Shown here: positions 1 through 5,309 of the stretch, piece after piece
Numbering within the stretch: position 1 is the first letter of the stretch
How the letters are laid out: the number at the start of each line of letters is the position of its first letter
NCBI GenBank assembly: GCA_027318945.1
Contig: DAHVOF010000004.1
Location: 1 to 6,755 of the forward strand
Direction of reading: 5' to 3'
DNA length: 6,755 nucleotides
Source: Actinomycetota bacterium
GTDB lineage: Bacteria > Actinomycetota > Acidimicrobiia > Acidimicrobiales > Acidimicrobiaceae
Position numbers and translations under genes: made by a program
The notes under the pieces: generated by a model
The model's database searches: none
The model's input: only the letters and a program-made list of their open reading frames with translations
Told to the model about the DNA's origin: nothing

Positions 1-180
1 CGATGAACACAGAACCCAATCATAGGTGAGGTACCCATAGGTGCCCAAGAATTCAGACGCGCATCTCACAAACGAGCAGTTCAAAGACTTGTCCTAAGAA
101 CCACAAAGTGAGAAACCATTATTTTTATGATGCAAGCGCGAAAGTCAGGACAGCTCGGCTATCAGCATTTGTCTAAATCG

Positions 181-228
181 GCTAGGTCGGAATTGACCAA
201 AACCCAGTAAAACCCAGAAAGACCTAGC
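181..228. repeat. 8-base inverted repeat enclosing a tandem AAAACCCAG repeat
   Basis: GCTAGGTC at 181-188 is the exact reverse complement of GACCTAGC at 221-228. Between them AAAACCCAG occurs twice in tandem with a period of ten bases (199-218). The 15-base IS-end-like motif follows immediately at 229. The structure could belong to a mobile-element terminus, but I cannot assign it to a family. Confidence 0.5.
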
Positions 229-243
229 GAAACTTGGGCTAGC
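229..243. repeat. 15-base motif shared with the IS end at 5284-5298
   Basis: GAAACTTGGGCTAGC occurs here and again, in the same orientation, at 5284-5298 just after the IS1634-type transposase C-terminal remnant. The flanking sequences on both sides differ. The simplest reading is a terminal repeat of a related IS whose body lies to the left, mostly outside or decayed. No matching opposite end (GCTAGCCCAAGTTTC) was seen in the window. Confidence 0.45.
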
Positions 244-276
244 CGCTACTAATTGGACTTGCCCTCGGAATGAGAT

Positions 277-305
277 CATCACAAAATATATTTTGATGGT
301 TTTTT
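277..305 (+). terminator. Weak AT-rich terminator-like hairpin
   Basis: CAAAATATATTTTG (282-295) is self-complementary. It is flanked by CAT/ATG with a two-base bulge and is followed by a run of six T at 300-305. The stem is AT-rich, and no gene reading into it from the left is visible in the window, so this is only a candidate. Confidence 0.2.
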
Positions 306-526
306 CGAGGCTATATTCCGTCGATTTTTGGAGTCGTTTTGGCTGAGGCCAGGCAGAACGCTTTCATGGCCCTCCTGTGTCTTTTCAAGCTTAGGATATG
401 CTCGCGAGATTTCTTCATCACAATCTCTAAGTAATCGTGCGATGAATCTGCGCGATATTAGCGCTCCCACCTATAAGGCCCGGCACATTCCTCACGACGC
501 GGTAAATGTCTGAATACCGGCCTGAC

Positions 527-541
527 GAAGGAACTTCCTTC
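527..541. repeat. Perfect 15-base palindrome
   Basis: GAAGGAA and TTCCTTC flank a central C. It lies about 90 bases beyond the stop of the HD-GYP gene and eight bases from a second palindrome, with no T-run, so it is not a standard terminator. Function unknown. Confidence 0.45.
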
Positions 542-548
542 AAGTTCT

Positions 549-560
549 AGCTGCGCAGCT
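549..560. repeat. Perfect 12-base palindrome
   Basis: AGCTGCGCAGCT is self-complementary along its whole length. It lies next to the palindrome at 527-541. There is no gene nearby that it could plausibly control, except as 3' structure for the HD-GYP transcript. Confidence 0.4.
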
Positions 561-631
561 CCCATGTATACGAAAAGCGATTTCGGATCATTACCCATTC
601 CAACATGCATTCTGCCAGAGCAGCTCCTCTT

Positions 632-1747
632 CTACGTCGAATCGCTGGCAAGTCCGTTTTCGCGCATTTGTGTGAGAAATGCCGTTACCACCCGCGGGTC
701 ATATCGTGTTCCTGCGCCCGACTCAAGTTCGGCTATCGCGGCTTCTGAACCAAGCGCAGGACGGTACGGTCGGTGTGATGACATCGCCTCAAAAACATCT
801 GCAACTGCCAAAATACGTGCTTCGGGGATGATTTCGTCCCCGGAAAGGCCTTCTGGGTACCCTGTGCCATCTAGCCGTTCATGGTGCTGAAGGGCCACCA
901 GTGCAATCGGCCACGGAAATGGGATCTCACTCAACACCTCGTATCCCGCACGCGGGTGTGTTTCGACAAGGATTCGTTCGGCTGCGCTTAGTCGACTTGG
1001 TCGTGCAAGAATCTCGCTTGGAACTGCAAACTTCCCAACATCATGCATGTATCCGGCCAGGCGAAGTCCCTCCAGCGCATCGGGATTCAGTCCCAACTGT
1101 TCACCTGTGGCATAGGCAAACTCTCCAACCCGCCTTTCATGGCCAGCGGTGTATGGATCCCGCAGATTTCCGAGAGTCATGGTAGACGAGATAGTTGCCA
1201 TCAAAGATTCCCTATATAGGTCCGTCGTGTTGCGCAGCTGTTCCTCTATCTCCTTGCGGCCAGTGATATCCGCGATCACGCCTCGCACTATTTGGCCGCG
1301 GCCTGCCTCGTCTCGAACCACCACTTGACCTCGGACCCAGAGCCAGCGGATCGATCCGTCCGGTCGCACAACTCGAAAGTCGCCTTCATAGGCATCAGGC
1401 CCTTCTGGAGCAACTGACTGGGCAATTGTTTCGCTGATCGCCTCTCTATCATCGGGATGAGTAGCCGACAAAAAGGTGTCAAGGTTCCAATGGACTTGCC
1501 AATCAAGACCGTAGAGTGCATCGTGGCCCGCAGTGCGAAGCATTGCGTTGACCGCGAAATTGTATTCCCACACCGCAATCCCGCTCATCTCACTCACTAG
1601 CTCCAGTAATGGATCGTCAGTTAGCTGTCCGTGATTCATCGCCGGATTGCCGAGATGTTCATCGCTTTGCATATGCCATTGCAGTTTATCTCGCATACAC
1701 CGATTGGTTAGTGCGGGCGACATGGCGGGCATCGGTGGCAGTTCCAC
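632..1747 (-). CDS. PAS and HD-GYP domain protein, probable cyclic-di-GMP phosphodiesterase
   Basis: Predicted cytoplasmic signalling enzyme with an N-terminal PAS sensor (about residues 46-165, ending in the PAC-like DITGRKEIEEQL) and a C-terminal HD-GYP domain (about 185-365). HD-GYP enzymes hydrolyse cyclic di-GMP to pGpG or GMP. Visible metal and signature residues are H203 (AGHERRV), H235-D236 (MHDVGK), H264 (ETHP), H288-H289 with DGTGYP at 293-298, and D317 (AVADVFEAM). The position just before RDPYT that is usually Glu in the family is Asn194 here, which may change the metal centre. There is no membrane segment or signal peptide. The longest frame starts at a GTG (1747) without a clear ribosome binding site. 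In-frame ATGs at residues 18, 26 and 37 all precede the PAS domain and are equally possible. The gene stands alone with no operon partner on its strand. A 23-base dyad lies upstream. The family call is secure; activity and the sensed signal are unknown. Confidence 0.9.
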   Translation of the reverse strand: MELPPMPAMSPALTNRCMRDKLQWHMQSDEHLGNPAMNHGQLTDDPLLELVSEMSGIAVWEYNFAVNAMLRTAGHDALYGLDWQVHWNLDTFLSATHPDDREAISETIAQSVAPEGPDAYEGDFRVVRPDGSIRWLWVRGQVVVRDEAGRGQIVRGVIADITGRKEIEEQLRNTTDLYRESLMATISSTMTLGNLRDPYTAGHERRVGEFAYATGEQLGLNPDALEGLRLAGYMHDVGKFAVPSEILARPSRLSAAERILVETHPRAGYEVLSEIPFPWPIALVALQHHERLDGTGYPEGLSGDEIIPEARILAVADVFEAMSSHRPYRPALGSEAAIAELESGAGTRYDPRVVTAFLTQMRENGLASDST

Positions 1748-1783
1748 TAATCGTTGACACTTACCTTTACAGTGGTCTACGCG

Positions 1784-1806
1784 CTGCAGAAAGTACTTGT
1801 CTGCAG
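1784..1806. promoter_or_regulatory. Near-perfect dyad upstream of the HD-GYP gene, operator candidate
   Basis: CTGCAGAAAGT (1784-1794) is mirrored by ACTT-G-TCTGCAG (1795-1806), giving 11-base arms with a single extra G. It lies 37 bases before the GTG start of the HD-GYP frame and about 110 bases before the ATG at residue 26. The position and size suit a repressor or activator site, or a transcript hairpin. No regulator gene is visible nearby, so the role is inferred from position only. Confidence 0.4.
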
Positions 1807-2171
1807 GGTTATTTGGAATTGGGATCCCGCCAACACAACTGCAGTGAAAATTGAACTTGGCTTAAAAGTAATACTCGGCAATTACTCGCAAAAATACCTC
1901 TGCAAACCCGATAAAAGTGAGACAACTTCATGTTTTGGCACAATAATTGTCGCCCCGCCCGCGGTAATCGAGTCCGAAAAGCAGTTGCAGTGCAAATCTT
2001 TTGCGGCTACAGTGCCTCCCGATCCAGTCTCTTCGAGGATCTTTTGAAGCTCGCCTTTCCCCAATTTTTCGATCATCCGGAAGCAACGGACTACCGAAAA
2101 TCAAGTAGCCACGACGCACAGTTGCCTCGTCCTTGCTTGGCGCATTCACTGCGAAATGCGTGGTTATATTT

Positions 2172-2309
2172 TCAAAGGAAGTCCTTGTAAAGTTCGGCAA
2201 ACTTGAGTCGCACGCGAATTGATTCCTTGCGCTCGACAGCCATGATGTATCGGCTGTCCGAAACAGACGCTGCCGACTGCTCATCGGAGATCACCCGTAA
2301 AGCTACTTC
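2172..2309 (-). pseudogene. Short coding-like remnant of unknown origin
   Basis: An open frame of 45 codons closes with TGA at 2172-2174 and begins just after an in-frame TAA. Its only internal ATG gives a 23-residue peptide that begins MAVERKESIRVRLKFAEL. The residue mix is helical, charged and protein-like, unlike the neighbouring random frames. There is no ribosome binding site and no recognised family. It may be a gene fragment left by rearrangement, or chance. Confidence 0.15.
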
Positions 2310-2549
2310 TTATCAATCAAGAACGCCTTCGCTAAGTCATACCAAGTCGATCATCCGATGCGCCGCCCCGGTTAACGCTGTACGTTATTAGAGATAATCG
2401 AATGTCCCGGTAAGAGGTTTCTTCTCCGCGGATATCCCGGCTTCCAAACCCCTCATCTCATTTATCTGCTGCAATGAGTCAACGTACCATCATTTTCTGT
2501 CATCAAATTTTTTCCTTCAATTTGCTGAGCCATTACCGTCGCTGAAGTG

Positions 2550-2591
2550 CGCGCCCGGAGGGACTCGAACCCCCAACCTTCTGGTCCGAAG
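2550..2591 (-). tRNA. tRNA-Arg(TCG) 3' fragment, probable attachment-site scar
   Basis: Read on the minus strand, the segment runs from an anticodon loop CTTCGGA (anticodon TCG) through the 3' anticodon strand CCAGA, variable loop AGGTT, T-arm GGGGG-TTCGAGT-CCCTC and acceptor strand CGGGCGC, with discriminator G. The T-stem pairs fully, with one G-T. The sequence 5' of the anticodon loop (2592-2596) should read TCTGG on the minus strand to pair with CCAGA but reads GCTAA, and no D-arm or 5' acceptor strand follows. It is therefore half a tRNA, not a functional gene. Tyrosine integrases commonly recombine in the anticodon region and leave exactly this 3' duplication at one island boundary. CCA is not encoded. 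No integrase gene is seen in the window. A split by an intron is less likely because no 5' half is found nearby. Confidence 0.75.
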
Positions 2592-2727
2592 TTAGCAAAT
2601 TGTCGTTTCAGACGGAGGCACCCAAGTCCACGATGCCGCATACTACCTGATAAAAACACATGTGCGAATTGTGTCGGAAAACGCCCGGCAACAGCGTGCT
2701 ACATGATGAACTGCGTTTGTTGGATTG

Positions 2728-2757
2728 GGGAGGGGCCGTGTCTCTCGACCCCCTCCC
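2728..2757 (-). ncRNA. Group II intron domain VI-like hairpin
   Basis: GGGAGGGG and CCCCTCCC (2750-2757 and 2728-2735, as read on minus) form a perfect 8-pair stem around a 14-base loop. It directly follows the domain V-like hairpin. The branch-point bulged A expected in domain VI is not obvious, so either it has been lost or the pairing register differs. Confidence 0.5.
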
Positions 2758-2760
2758 ACA

Positions 2761-2793
2761 CCACCGGACATGTGGGCCCGCATCCGGCGGTTC
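2761..2793 (-). ncRNA. Group II intron domain V-like hairpin
   Basis: The minus strand folds as ACCGCCGGA pairing with TCCGGTGGT (one G-T), then a two-base bulge on the 3' side, then a short upper stem closed by GGCC. A long lower stem, a two-base 3' bulge and a small upper hairpin are the hallmark of domain V. One C-A mismatch in the upper stem suggests decay. It begins two bases after the maturase stop codon, its normal place. Confidence 0.65.
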
Positions 2794-2794
2794 G

Positions 2795-3112
2795 TCATGT
2801 GCTTTTCAAGCGAGACCATGTGGATTTGATGCCTTCCAGGCCAGCATCTGTCCAGTAGGCATTGGAAAGAGCGATCGATAACACATACGTGTTGGCCAGT
2901 CGCCAAGGGCCTTTAGACGACGCACCCCAGTATCGGGCTTTGTCGACACTGATACCCAAGCTGACAAGACGAGCACGTCTGGTCCTGATGTTCTTCCATT
3001 GTCGCCGGTAGACCTGTCTCAGACGCCGTCGCAGCCATCCGTCAAGCCTGACTTCCGCACTATTTACGAAAAAAGTAGCTTTTCGGGTCTCTGGGCTATT
3101 CCCATAAACGTC
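2795..3112 (-). pseudogene. Group II intron reverse transcriptase/maturase, C-terminal fragment
   Basis: This open frame of 105 codons has no start and ends with TGA at 2795-2797. It carries the maturase-domain signature seen at the end of group II intron proteins: LDGWLRRRLRQVYRRQWK, then an RTRRARLVSLGI block, a KGPWRLAN block and ALSNAYWTDAGL. In the family this C-terminal domain binds the intron RNA and helps splicing. The finger-palm reverse transcriptase domain (YADD and preceding blocks) is absent, so only about the last fifth of a normal protein of 400 or more residues remains. Residues upstream of LDGW fit the family poorly, so the true junction with foreign sequence may lie near 3060 rather than 3112. 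A stop at 3113-3115 ends the frame. Confidence 0.8.
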
Positions 3113-3147
3113 CTACCTGCAGGTTTACTGATTCTCTCTCCTGGTTC

Positions 3148-3168
3148 TAGGTGACCAATGGTCACCTA
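3148..3168. promoter_or_regulatory. 21-base palindrome just upstream of the IS1634-type transposase
   Basis: TAGGTGACC (3148-3156) and GGTCACCTA (3160-3168) are exact reverse complements around AAT. It ends 16 bases before the GTG start at 3185. It could be a transposase-binding site close to the IS left end, an operator, or a hairpin limiting translation. No other copy was seen in the window. Confidence 0.45.
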
Positions 3169-3184
3169 AGGTACCATCGTTTTC

Positions 3185-3940
3185 GTGTTCATTGAGAAAT
3201 CCAAGTATCTTTCATCTACCCGTGTGCGGATAATGGATAAGGAGCTGACAGATGGAGCGTGGAAGAAAAAGCTCATCCGTCATGTCGGCACCGCCAAGTC
3301 AGATCTCGATCTGGCTGTTCTCATTCAAAAGGCCAAGGAGATGCTGTTTCAGCTTGAAAGGCCAGGCCAGCTTGATCTTGAATTTGCAGATATAAGAAAT
3401 CGAGGCGGCCTTAGGGTGACTGGCGAGTACCACGAGGCGGCGGACCTTATCCTCGGGCACTTCTTCGATCGGCTCCACATAAAAGGGCCCAACCTTAGGC
3501 TCCTGCGTCTTTTGGTGATCGCGAGGATCCTTCTGCCCCAATCCAAGATGAGGACTGCCAGATTCATAAAGCGGTCATTTGGCACATCAGTGGAGCTCGA
3601 CCAGATATATCGCTTCATGGACACACTGGCTAAAGGCCAAGATAGCGTGCTCAGCTCGATCAGAAGTTATTTGACCGAGGCCTACCCGGGGTCATTTGAA
3701 CTGCTACTTTACGACGTGACAACGCTCTATTTTGAGACCGACAATGAAGATGAAGACGTAGGTGATCTGCCCGGGCTCCGCAAACGAGGGTACTCCAAGG
3801 ACAAGCGCGAGGATCAGCCTCAGGTGGTGCTCGGACTCGGAGTCAACTCTTTGGGCATGCCCCTTACATATCGTCTGTATCCCGGAAACACCTATGAGGG
3901 GTCGACGCTCCTAGATGGCATAGATGAGACACTCAAAACC
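3185..3940 (+). pseudogene. IS1634-family (IS4-like DDE) transposase, N-terminal part
   Basis: About 252 residues are native, after which the frame runs into the inserted IS3-type element and stops at 3961 after six foreign codons (GNCQAS). The protein has the layout of IS1634 transposases: N-terminal MFIEKSKYLS region ending in LIRHVGTAKSD, helical middle, then the first catalytic block LLYDVTTLYFE with Asp177, and the RKRGYSKDKREDQPQVVLGL block at about 199-218. The second Asp and the catalytic Glu, which lie in the missing half of a normal protein of about 450-550 residues, are absent, so it cannot transpose. The GTG start is chosen because MFIEKSK matches the family N-terminus. An ATG at 3233 would remove it. 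A palindrome precedes the gene. A piece of the same kind of transposase recurs at 4951-5241. Confidence 0.85.
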
Positions 3941-4825
3941 GGTAATTGTCAAGCCAGTTGACGCATATAGCTGAAAAAGTTAGGCCGTGTTTCTCCTTTC
4001 CGTTTGTTCCGACGATGGCGGTGTAATCCAAGTCTGGGTTGTTGGCGTCCAGTCACGGGTGGTGCCTGAGATCCACCTTTCTGGCCTCTTCGCTTTTGCG
4101 CTTTCATAGAGCGATCTTCGTTCTGAAAGGATCGCAGCCGCTTTACCGGTATGCATCTCGGCTGGAGTGACGAACTTCAGCGATGAATGACGGTGATGGT
4201 TGTTGTAGTAGATGACGAACTTATAGATCCATTCTCTCGCTTCATCTATGGTGGCAAAGCCTCCATAGGGATATCCCGGCCAGTACTTGGTCGTTCGAAA
4301 GAGTGCTTCAATATGTGGGTTGTCGTCAGACACCCCCGGCCGCGAGTACGACGGCAGGATTCCAAGGCTGTGGCACAGCCTAAGCAGCGCCGTTCCTTTC
4401 ATCGGCGAGCCGTTGTCCTGGTGCAGGATTCTTGGAGCCTTTGATCCCTCTTTCAGGGTTGCGCGATAGACCACCTTGGCCAGGTTCTCTGAAGATTGGG
4501 AGTCGTACACCTCGTATCCGACGATCTTTCTAGAGAAGAGATCCATCACGAAATAGAGGTAGTAGAACACCCCTACGACAGGGCCTGTAAGCCAGCTTAT
4601 ATCGGCCACCCAGATCTCTCCTGGACCGTTGGCGCACCCTACGGAAGCCTGACGCTTTTTCGGATGTCTTGACCTCGAGCGGTGACGCAGCTGCTTTGCT
4701 TTTCTGATTACCCTGTAGAAGCTGGATTCAGATGCCAGGTAGATCCCTTTGTCGGCTACTCCGAACTTACGATTGATTTTCGCTGGTTTTCTGCCCCCCA
4801 ACTGCCCAAATAGTTGGCAATTACC
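3941..4825 (-). mobile_element. Internally deleted IS3-family element inserted in the IS1634 transposase
   Basis: The boundaries are set by matching ends: GGTAATTGTCAA at 3941 and, on the opposite strand, GGTAATTGCCAA ending at 4825 (11 of 12 identical). Between them is only the C-terminal part of an IS3-type orfB on the minus strand. orfA and the orfB N-terminus, expected between the 4825 end and the catalytic core, are missing, which makes the element 885 bases instead of the usual 1.2-1.5 kb. No target duplication is visible (ACC before, TGT after). Each end can form a small hairpin. It is probably non-autonomous, but the catalytic domain is still open and the ends remain, so mobilisation by a full copy elsewhere is conceivable. 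Confidence 0.65.
3980..4825 (-). pseudogene. IS3-family transposase OrfB, 5'-truncated, catalytic core intact
   Basis: This integrase-core (rve) transposase catalyses strand transfer of the element. Numbering from an ATG at 4933, which lies outside the element, the DDE triad is complete: D111 (WVADISW), D173 (LHQDNGSP) and E209 (NPHIEALF), with the canonical 35 residues between the second Asp and the Glu. Before it lies GIYLASESSFYRVIRKAKQ, a hallmark of this IS3 subgroup. After it come YYNNHHRHSSLKFVTPAEM and a C-terminal RPERW...DWTP...W.TPP tail. Residues from 37 on are element-encoded (GGT AAT TGC is the terminal repeat itself). The first 36 residues come from flanking DNA, with no family match. 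No orfA or frameshift window is present, so a normal OrfAB protein cannot be made. Whether the in-frame fusion from 4933 is translated is unknown; no clear ribosome binding site precedes it. Confidence 0.85.
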
Positions 4826-4847
4826 TGTAAGTGTAGGCACGAGTGGC

Positions 4848-4876
4848 TTGACATACAAGGATACAGGTGATAGCAA
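4848..4876 (+). promoter_or_regulatory. Possible sigma-70-type promoter
   Basis: TTGACA at 4848-4853 is a perfect -35 hexamer. It is followed after 17 bases by TAGCAA (4871-4876), only a half-match to TATAAT. It would transcribe toward the transposase remnant and the MFS gene. The weak -10 makes this tentative. Confidence 0.2.
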
Positions 4877-4950
4877 TGGCGCATGAAGCGTTGGAGTGGG
4901 GCCATGCATGTGGCGACTACACGTCGTCAGCATAAAGGAGTTGTATATGA

Positions 4951-5241
4951 AACCTGAGTTGTTTCCATCTGAGTTCGGTACTTGCCTATCACATGCTTTG
5001 TGCTGTTGAACTCACTCTTAGGTCCCAAGGTGACAAACGACGCTGGTCAACTATAAACGAGGAACTCTCCACCCACTCAAGAACGACCATGGTTCTAACC
5101 AACGACAAAGGCATTGTCTATCACCTTCGTCACTCAAGTGCCCCAGAGCCACATCACAAAGAGATCTACCGACTTCTGGCAGTCAAAGACACTCTTCCGC
5201 GCATAAAGACGATTGCGACTCATTTGTATGTGTCCAATTGA
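4951..5241 (+). pseudogene. IS1634-family transposase, C-terminal remnant
   Basis: The frame is open from just after an in-frame TGA (4948-4950) to the TGA at 5239-5241, with an internal ATG at 4993. The useful sequence begins at HLSSVLAYHML, which corresponds to the HLFISVLAYHLL block that precedes the C-terminal domain in IS1634-type transposases. It continues through GDKRRWSTINEELSTHSRTT and a YHLRHSS...HKEIYRLL block that ends such proteins. It lies on the same strand and in the same order as the N-terminal half at 3185-3940, so both are probably parts of one original gene. About 150-200 central residues, including two catalytic residues, are missing. The family call rests on remembered motifs, not a search. 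It is not functional. Confidence 0.65.
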
Positions 5242-5283
5242 ACAACGACAACTCGCCTAGCTGGAAGAATAATTTGATTTTCG

Positions 5284-5298
5284 GAAACTTGGGCTAGC
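5284..5298. repeat. Probable right end of the IS1634-type element
   Basis: GAAACTTGGGCTAGC lies 43 bases after the stop of the transposase remnant, the distance expected for an IS terminus. It is an exact copy of 229-243. The next gene's ATG follows 11 bases later. No complementary left end was found between 3060 and 3185, so the boundary is inferred from the repeat and its position. Confidence 0.5.
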
Positions 5299-5309
5299 AT
5301 GGGTCTACT

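Larger units (their letters stand above)
1..631. other. Gene-poor region downstream of the HD-GYP gene
   Basis: No reading frame here looks like a real protein. The short frames of about 60 codons on each strand (279-470 minus, 328-513 plus) overlap one another, match no family I recognise and lack ribosome binding sites. What the stretch does hold is small-scale structure, listed separately: an 8-base inverted repeat enclosing a tandem repeat (181-228), a 15-base motif also present beside the transposase remnant near 5290, an AT-rich hairpin followed by six T residues, and two short palindromes (527-541 and 549-560). It may be the decayed end of another IS element, but no transposase sequence is visible. 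Confidence 0.5.
1748..2549. other. Region without a convincing gene
   Basis: About 800 bases upstream of the HD-GYP gene contain only short overlapping frames on both strands with no recognisable domains. The strand showing the most protein-like sequence is minus, around 2172-2309, described separately. The region also contains the dyad at 1784-1806. It is likely a mix of the HD-GYP promoter region and decayed sequence next to the tRNA scar. Confidence 0.5.
2724..3112 (-). mobile_element. 3' remnant of a group II intron (retroelement)
   Basis: On the minus strand the order is maturase C-terminus (stop at 2795), domain V-like hairpin (about 2761-2793) and domain VI-like hairpin (2728-2757), ending in CCCCAAT near 2724. 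That is the normal 3' order of a bacterial group II intron. The reverse transcriptase core and domains I-III are missing: the frame meets a stop at 3113-3115, and the IS1634 fragment lies beyond. The predicted intron end at 2724 is inferred from the usual terminal purine-pyrimidine and is uncertain by several bases. It is dead as a mobile element. Confidence 0.75.

Noticed and set aside
21..43. CATAGGTG occurring twice, 15 bases apart
   Set aside because: Two 8-base copies are too little to call a repeat array or operator, and no third copy follows. There is no CRISPR-like spacing anywhere in the window.
279..513. Overlapping small frames on both strands
   Set aside because: No domain, no ribosome binding site, and mutual overlap suggest chance frames.
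1882..2076. Minus-strand 64-codon frame with a GGATIIVPKHE stretch, faintly like a HicA toxin
   Set aside because: It lacks the HicA catalytic pattern and a ribosome binding site, overlaps other random frames, and has no HicB partner.
2462..2659. Minus-strand 65-codon frame reading through the tRNA fragment
   Set aside because: Its GWGFESLRAR stretch is the usual spurious translation of a tRNA T-arm; it is not a gene. The plus-strand frame from 2547 (RRDSNPQPSGP) is the same artefact on the other strand.
2591..2723. Possible 5' half of the tRNA, which would make an intron-split tRNA with the group II remnant as intron
   Set aside because: No acceptor strand complementary to CGGGCGC and no D-arm are found on the minus strand between 2592 and 3112, and the intron's predicted 3' end is about 130 bases from the tRNA fragment.
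4947..5009. ATG preceded by AAGGAG at 4947, giving a 20-residue peptide
   Set aside because: The ribosome binding site looks good, but the peptide is only 20 codons and overlaps the transposase remnant in another frame. It may be a frameshifted trace of the same transposase.
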